Source: CALBPI01 sp038524795
GTDB taxonomy: Bacteria > Pseudomonadota > Gammaproteobacteria > Steroidobacterales > Woeseiaceae
Assembly: GCA_038524795.1 (NCBI GenBank)
Contig: JBCBIJ010000012.1
Location: forward strand, 1 to 64,000
Reading direction: 5' to 3'
DNA length: 64,000 bases
A program made the translations under genes and the position numbers. Below the pieces are notes generated by a model. That model saw only the letters and a list, made by a program, of their open reading frames with translations, was not told the DNA's origin and did not search any database. Shown here one piece after another: positions 59,986 to 64,000 of the stretch; the first letter of the stretch is position 1, and each line of letters starts with the position of its first letter.

Positions 59986-61335
59986 ATGAGCAAGTCACCC
60001 GCCCAGAATCCCTGGCACCCCGCAAGCTGGGAAACGCGCGTTGCGCGCCAGATGCCCACGTACCCCGACCCCGATCACTTGGCCGATGCCGTGCGCCGCT
60101 TGTCGTCGCTGCCGCCGCTCGTGACCTCGTGGGAAGTCGACAAACTCAAAGAACGCATCGCGGCCGCACAGCGCGGTGAGGCGTTCGTCATCCAGGGCGG
60201 CGACTGTGCGGAGACCTTTGACGGTTGCACGTCTGACAACGTCGTACAGAAACTGAAAGTGCTGCTGCAGATGAGCCTCGTTGTGCTGTACGGCATGAAG
60301 AAGCCCGTTGTGCGCATCGGGCGCTTCGCGGGGCAGTACGCGAAGCCGCGATCGGCTGACACCGAGACGCGTGACGGCGTGACACTGCCGAGCTTCCGCG
60401 GCGACCTCGTGAACCGCAAGCCGTTCACGGAAGCCGATCGCACGCCCGACCCTGAGCTTATTCTGCGCGGTTACGAGCGCGCGGCACTGACGCTCAACTT
60501 TATTCGTGGCCTCGTCGACGGCGGGTTCGCTGATCTGCACCATCCTGAGTATTGGGACCTCGACTGGGTCTCGCACTCACCGTTGGCGGATGACTACCGC
60601 CGGATCACGGATGCGATTTCGGGCTCGCTCGATTTCTTCGAGTCGATCGCCGGACGTCCCATCCACCATTCGCGGCGCGCCGAGTTCTACACAGCGCACG
60701 AAGGTTTGCACCTCAAATATGAACAGGCGCAGACGCGACTGCGTCGTGAGCGCTGGTACGACCTGACGACGCATTTCCCGTGGATTGGTATGCGTACGGC
60801 GGCACTCGATGGCGCGCACGTGGAGTTTTTCCGCGGCGTTGCCAACCCGATCGGCATCAAGATTGGGCAGGGTATGGACACGGAGTGGCTGCAGGAGCTG
60901 TTGGCCGTGCTCAACCCCGACAACGAGCCGGGCCGCATCACGCTCATCCACCGCCTCGGTGCGGGCAACGTTGAGAATCACTTGCCTAAGCTCATCGACG
61001 CCGTGCGTGCCACTGGCAGCCACGTACTTTGGGTTTCGGACCCTATGCACGGCAACACCGAGACGACCGAGGGCGGCTACAAGACACGTCGCTTCGAGAA
61101 CATCGTTGGCGAGCTCGAGGCCTGCTTCAAGGTGCACAAGGAAATGGGTACCTATCTGGGTGGCGTGCACCTCGAGCTGACAGGGGCGAACGTCACTGAG
61201 TGCACAGGTGGCGCACGTGGTCTGACAGACGCCGATCTGGCCCGCGCCTACCACTCGCAGGTCGACCCGCGGCTCAATTACGAGCAGGCGCTGGAAATCG
61301 CGCTGCGGCTCGGCGGTCTGCGCGACGGCGCCTAA
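59986..61335 (+). CDS. class II (plant-type) 3-deoxy-7-phosphoheptulonate synthase
   Basis: A 449-residue enzyme starting aromatic amino acid synthesis from PEP and erythrose 4-phosphate. NPWHPASWETRVARQMPTYP is the class II N-terminus; QGGDCAETF, VVRIGRFAGQYAKPRS, HEGLHLKYEQA and RLGAGNVENHLP are its PEP- and metal-binding motifs. I trimmed the start to ATG 59986. Class II enzymes are inhibited by tryptophan or none of the end products, depending on lineage. Its TAA stop overlaps the stop of the convergent rluE gene. Confidence 0.96.
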   Translation: MSKSPAQNPWHPASWETRVARQMPTYPDPDHLADAVRRLSSLPPLVTSWEVDKLKERIAAAQRGEAFVIQGGDCAETFDGCTSDNVVQKLKVLLQMSLVVLYGMKKPVVRIGRFAGQYAKPRSADTETRDGVTLPSFRGDLVNRKPFTEADRTPDPELILRGYERAALTLNFIRGLVDGGFADLHHPEYWDLDWVSHSPLADDYRRITDAISGSLDFFESIAGRPIHHSRRAEFYTAHEGLHLKYEQAQTRLRRERWYDLTTHFPWIGMRTAALDGAHVEFFRGVANPIGIKIGQGMDTEWLQELLAVLNPDNEPGRITLIHRLGAGNVENHLPKLIDAVRATGSHVLWVSDPMHGNTETTEGGYKTRRFENIVGELEACFKVHKEMGTYLGGVHLELTGANVTECTGGARGLTDADLARAYHSQVDPRLNYEQALEIALRLGGLRDGA

Positions 61336-61904
61336 CGCGTCTCGCGCAGGGCGCGCCGCGCGGCGCGCGTTTCAATCTCCCGGCTTGCGCCGGGCTCGAG
61401 GTCACCCAGCGACCAAGGCCCGACCTGGTGGCGGATCAGCCGGAGCGTTGGCAAGCCCACGGCCGCGGTCATGCGCCGAACCTGCCTGTTGCGGCCTTCA
61501 TCGATGACGACTTCGATCCAGCTGTCGGGCACAGACTTCCGTTCGCGAATGGGCGGGACGCGCGGCCAGAGCGGCTCGGGTGCCGCAATCCGACGCGCAG
61601 TAATCGCACGGGCCGGGCCGTCCTTCAAATTAACACCCGCGGTCAGCGCCGCCAGCGCCTCGTCGAAGACTTCGCCCTCGACCTGCGCCCAGTAGTGCTT
61701 TCGAGTTTTGTGCTGTGGTGACGCGATATTGGCCTGCAGCTTGCCGTCATCGGTGAGCAGCAGGAGTCCCTCGCTGTCGTAATCGAGCCGCCCGGCGGGG
61801 TAGACCCCGGGCTGCGCAATGTAGTCGGCCAGCGTGGCCTTGTCGCCGTCCGTCGTGAACTGCGAGAGCACGCGGAAGGGCTTGTTGAGCAGGACCAGGG
61901 GCAT
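61332..61904 (-). CDS. rluE: 23S rRNA pseudouridine synthase RluE
   Basis: A 190-residue RsuA-family pseudouridine synthase lacking an S4 domain. LLNKPFRVLSQF, GRLDYDSEGLLLLTDDG with the catalytic Asp in the RLDY motif, YWAQVEGEV, and IDEGRNRQVRRMTAAVGLP are present. RluE modifies U2457 of E. coli 23S rRNA. As in E. coli it is divergent from icd. Convergent stops with the DAHP synthase gene share four bases. Confidence 0.93.
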   Translation of the reverse strand: MPLVLLNKPFRVLSQFTTDGDKATLADYIAQPGVYPAGRLDYDSEGLLLLTDDGKLQANIASPQHKTRKHYWAQVEGEVFDEALAALTAGVNLKDGPARAITARRIAAPEPLWPRVPPIRERKSVPDSWIEVVIDEGRNRQVRRMTAAVGLPTLRLIRHQVGPWSLGDLEPGASREIETRAARRALRETR

Positions 61905-61938
61905 GGGTTGAGGTCACCGTGGCGGGGCCCGTTACGGT

Positions 61939-61975
61939 ACAATGCGGACTTTGGCCCGCGCTACTGCGGGCCGTT
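61939..61975 (+). promoter_or_regulatory. icd -10 box and leader hairpin
   Basis: TACAAT (61939-61944) is a good -10-like box. A GC-rich hairpin GGCCCGC-GCTACT-GCGGGCC begins about 10 bp later. No -35 box stands out. The hairpin would lie in the 5' leader of icd and may stabilise the mRNA. Confidence 0.42.
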
Positions 61976-62042
61976 TCGCGTGGACCGGTGCGAGGCCGGT
62001 CAGACGGGCACAGACGCCCCGCAAACAACACCAGGGACAAGC

Positions 62043-63380
62043 ATGCAATACGAGAAGATTCAGGTGCCGGAGCACGGCGACCCGATCACACTGACGCGCG
62101 ACGGTCGACTCGATGTGCCGGACCAGCCCATCGTGCCTTACGTCGAGGGCGACGGCATCGGCATCGACGTGACGCCCGTGATGCTCGACGTGGCCAATGC
62201 CGCTGTCGAGAAGGCCTACGGCGGCAAGCGCAAGATCGCGTGGATGGAAGTCTACGCGGGTGCGAAGGCCAGCCAGGTTTATGAAAGCGCCACCTTCCTG
62301 CCCGAGGAAACGCTCGACGCGTTGCAGCGCTACGTGGTGTCGATCAAGGGCCCGCTGGCCACGCCCATCGGTGGCGGCATCCGCTCGCTCAACGTCTCGA
62401 TTCGCCAGACGCTCGACCTCTACGCCTGCGTGCGCCCCATCCGCTACTTCCCGGGTGTCGAGACGCCCATGAAGGAATCGGAGCTCGTCAACATGGTCGT
62501 ATTCCGCGAGAACACCGAAGACATTTACGCGGGCATCGAGTACCCGACGGGTTCGCAGGAAGCGCAGAAGCTCATCAAGTTCCTGCAGGACGAACTGGGT
62601 GTGACGAAGATCCGCTTCCCGTCGAGCTCCGGCATCGGCATCAAGCCTGTCTCGCGTGAAGGTTCGGAGCGACTCATTCGCAAGGCCATCAATTATTGCG
62701 TCGACAACGACCTCTCTTCCGTGACGTTGGTCCATAAGGGCAACATCATGAAATACACCGAGGGTGCGTTCTGTCAGTGGGGCTACCAGGTCGCGCAGGA
62801 AGACTTCGGTGCGCAGCCCAAGGACGGTGGTCCCTGGCTTGCGTTCCAGAACCCGCGCACGGGCAACGAGATCATCGTCAAGGACGTGATTGCGGATAAC
62901 TTCCTTCAGCAAATTCTGCTGCGTCCCGAGCAGTACGACGTCATCGCCACGCTGAACTTGAACGGCGACTACATCTCTGATGCACTGGCAGCCCAGGTGG
63001 GCGGCATCGGTATCGCGCCGGGCGCGAACATCGGCGAGGGCATCGGCGTGTTTGAGGCCACGCACGGCACGGCGCCAGGCTTCGCGGGCAAGGACCGCGT
63101 CAACCCGGGCTCACTGATTCTGTCTGCCGAGATGATGCTGCGTTATATGGGCTGGACCGAGGCGGCGGACCTCATCGTCAAGGGCGTCGCGAACACGATT
63201 GCGGCCAAGGAGCTCACGTTTGACCTCGCGCTGCTGCGTGAGGCCATCCGTGCACCCAAGCGCACCCAATCGACAGGCAAGGGCGACGTCGAGACCGAGC
63301 TCGAACAGCTCATTCCAGGTGCGACCCTGCTGGGCACAAAGGGTTTCGGCGAGGCCATCATCCGACACATGGATGACTGA
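62043..63380 (+). CDS. icd: isocitrate dehydrogenase (NADP+)
   Basis: A 445-residue TCA enzyme of the bacterial NADP type. VVFRENTEDIYAGIEYPTG, RFPSSSGIGIKPVSREGSERL with the regulatory Ser of the SSSGIG motif, KGNIMKYTEGAF and LNGDYISDALAAQVGGIGIAPG are all present; ATHGTAPGFAGKDRVNPGS precedes the cofactor-specificity region. I chose ATG 62043 over the longer open frame because MQYEKIQVP is the family start. The phosphorylation Ser suggests AceK-type control if that kinase exists elsewhere. Confidence 0.97.
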   Translation: MQYEKIQVPEHGDPITLTRDGRLDVPDQPIVPYVEGDGIGIDVTPVMLDVANAAVEKAYGGKRKIAWMEVYAGAKASQVYESATFLPEETLDALQRYVVSIKGPLATPIGGGIRSLNVSIRQTLDLYACVRPIRYFPGVETPMKESELVNMVVFRENTEDIYAGIEYPTGSQEAQKLIKFLQDELGVTKIRFPSSSGIGIKPVSREGSERLIRKAINYCVDNDLSSVTLVHKGNIMKYTEGAFCQWGYQVAQEDFGAQPKDGGPWLAFQNPRTGNEIIVKDVIADNFLQQILLRPEQYDVIATLNLNGDYISDALAAQVGGIGIAPGANIGEGIGVFEATHGTAPGFAGKDRVNPGSLILSAEMMLRYMGWTEAADLIVKGVANTIAAKELTFDLALLREAIRAPKRTQSTGKGDVETELEQLIPGATLLGTKGFGEAIIRHMDD

Positions 63381-63387
63381 CACGCGC

Positions 63388-64000
63388 ATGAGCGAAACCT
63401 ACGACCGCAACTGCACCGATTGCCCGCGGCTTGCCGAGCTGCTGGCAGACGTGCGGGAGCGCTACCCCGAGTATCACGCGCGGCCCGTGCCGTCTTTCGG
63501 TAGCACGGCGCCGCGTTTGCTCATCGTTGGGCTGGCGCCTGGCATGCATGGGGCGAATGCGACGGGGCGGGCGTTCACGGGTGACTACGCGGGCGTGTTG
63601 CTGTACGAAACGCTTCATGCGGTCGGCATCGCAAGCCGGCAGCAGTCCGTCAGTGCCGATGACGGCCTTGAGCTCGCAGGAACGCGCATCACGAATGCCG
63701 TGAAGTGTCTGCCGCCGCAGAACAAGCCCGTCGCCGCTGAGGTCAACACCTGCGCGAGCAAGTTCCTGGTCCACGAGTTGGCGGAGGTTGACCGCGACGG
63801 CGGTGTTCTTTTGGCACTCGGCGGCATCTCGCACAAAGCCATCATCCGCACGCTGGGCCTGCGCCAGGCCGATTACCACTTCGCGCACGGCGCCGAGCAT
63901 CACCTGCCCGACGGTCGCGTGCTCGTCGACTCCTACCACTGCAGCCGTTACAACACGCAGACTCGCCGGCTCACGCCTGCGATGTTCCAGCGCGCCGTGG
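63388..64000 (+). CDS. type 5 uracil-DNA glycosylase, 3' end beyond the window
   Basis: Partial: 204 codons from ATG 63388 to the window edge, no stop reached. It has a paired NCTDC (Cys9/Cys12), LLIVGLAPGMHGANATGRAF, GDYAGVLLYETL, a Cys in NAVKCLPPQNKP, another in VNTCASKF, and VDSYHCSRYNTQTRRLT near the end. These fit UDGb/type 5 glycosylases, which hold a [4Fe-4S] cluster and remove uracil and other deaminated bases. The stretch GLAPGxxGANxTGRxFTGD is diagnostic. It starts 7 bp after icd and is probably co-transcribed. Confidence 0.9.
   Translation, partial: MSETYDRNCTDCPRLAELLADVRERYPEYHARPVPSFGSTAPRLLIVGLAPGMHGANATGRAFTGDYAGVLLYETLHAVGIASRQQSVSADDGLELAGTRITNAVKCLPPQNKPVAAEVNTCASKFLVHELAEVDRDGGVLLALGGISHKAIIRTLGLRQADYHFAHGAEHHLPDGRVLVDSYHCSRYNTQTRRLTPAMFQRAV

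Overview
This 64 kb window looks like a continuous stretch of core chromosome from a free-living, GC-rich gammaproteobacterium. The evidence is the tolQRAB-pal-cpoB cluster beside ruvCAB, a monofunctional-type RelA, a fused aspartokinase/homoserine dehydrogenase heading thrABC, MnmA beside a NudJ-like Nudix protein, rluE divergent from icd (the E. coli order), HrpA, a DUF2333 protein and a YfaZ-type porin. The class II (plant-type) DAHP synthase and the PhoP/PhoQ-like pair with a PepSY gene suggest Xanthomonadales-related or deeper-branching gammaproteobacteria, but that placement is inference. I see no prophage, insertion sequence, CRISPR array, integron or obvious defence island.

Layout. 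1-5.6 kb: tRNA-Ser(TGA), small envelope genes, YjbQ and Bcp, a GNAT gene, tRNA-Arg(CCT) with a decayed tandem copy, a DUF3300 protein and an outer-membrane barrel. 5.8-11.5 kb: sucA-sucB-lpd. 11.5-17.4 kb: relA, yfaZ, yebC-ruvC-ruvA-ruvB. 17.4-23.6 kb: tolQ-tolR-tolA-tolB-pal-cpoB, then queE-queC. 23.7-29.2 kb: tRNA-Lys(TTT), then thrA-thrB-thrC and a NERD-domain gene with overlapping ends. 29.2-33.3 kb: tatD and a string of small envelope or hydrolase genes, including a beta-solenoid-like protein with repeated VNG motifs. 33.3-42.1 kb, all minus strand: purB, GNAT, an unrecognised gene, nudJ-like, mnmA, then acnA, a sirtuin and DUF2333. 42.2-46.3 kb: fumC, a CoA-type Nudix gene, a methyltransferase and mazG. 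46.4-49.4 kb: a glycine-zipper gene, a PepSY-like gene and a PhoP/PhoQ-like pair. 49.4-64 kb: hrpA, a slipin/NfeD pair, a short asparaginase-like gene with a metallo-hydrolase, a two-gene lysine-degradation unit, a class II DAHP synthase, rluE, icd and a 3'-truncated type 5 uracil-DNA glycosylase.

Function. Four separate TCA-cycle loci lie here: 2-oxoglutarate dehydrogenase, aconitase, fumarase and isocitrate dehydrogenase. The sirtuin sits 4 bp after aconitase and carries the Tyr/Arg pair of acid-deacylating sirtuins. Cell-envelope genes (Tol-Pal, YfaZ, DUF3300, barrel, TPR and solenoid proteins, slipin/NfeD) are the second theme. Threonine synthesis, lysine oxidation, queuosine precursor synthesis and tRNA/rRNA modification fill most of the rest.

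I found no complete undescribed system. The observations I rate highest are a set of direct repeats placed like a PhoP-type promoter in front of the two-component operon, a single in-frame stop separating a GNAT gene from an unrecognised downstream gene, the tRNA-Arg tandem duplication with one copy broken in its T loop, a palindrome touching a perfect -10 box upstream of acnA, a perfect 13-bp hairpin over the apparent GTG start of a metallopeptidase gene, and the VNG-repeat secreted protein.
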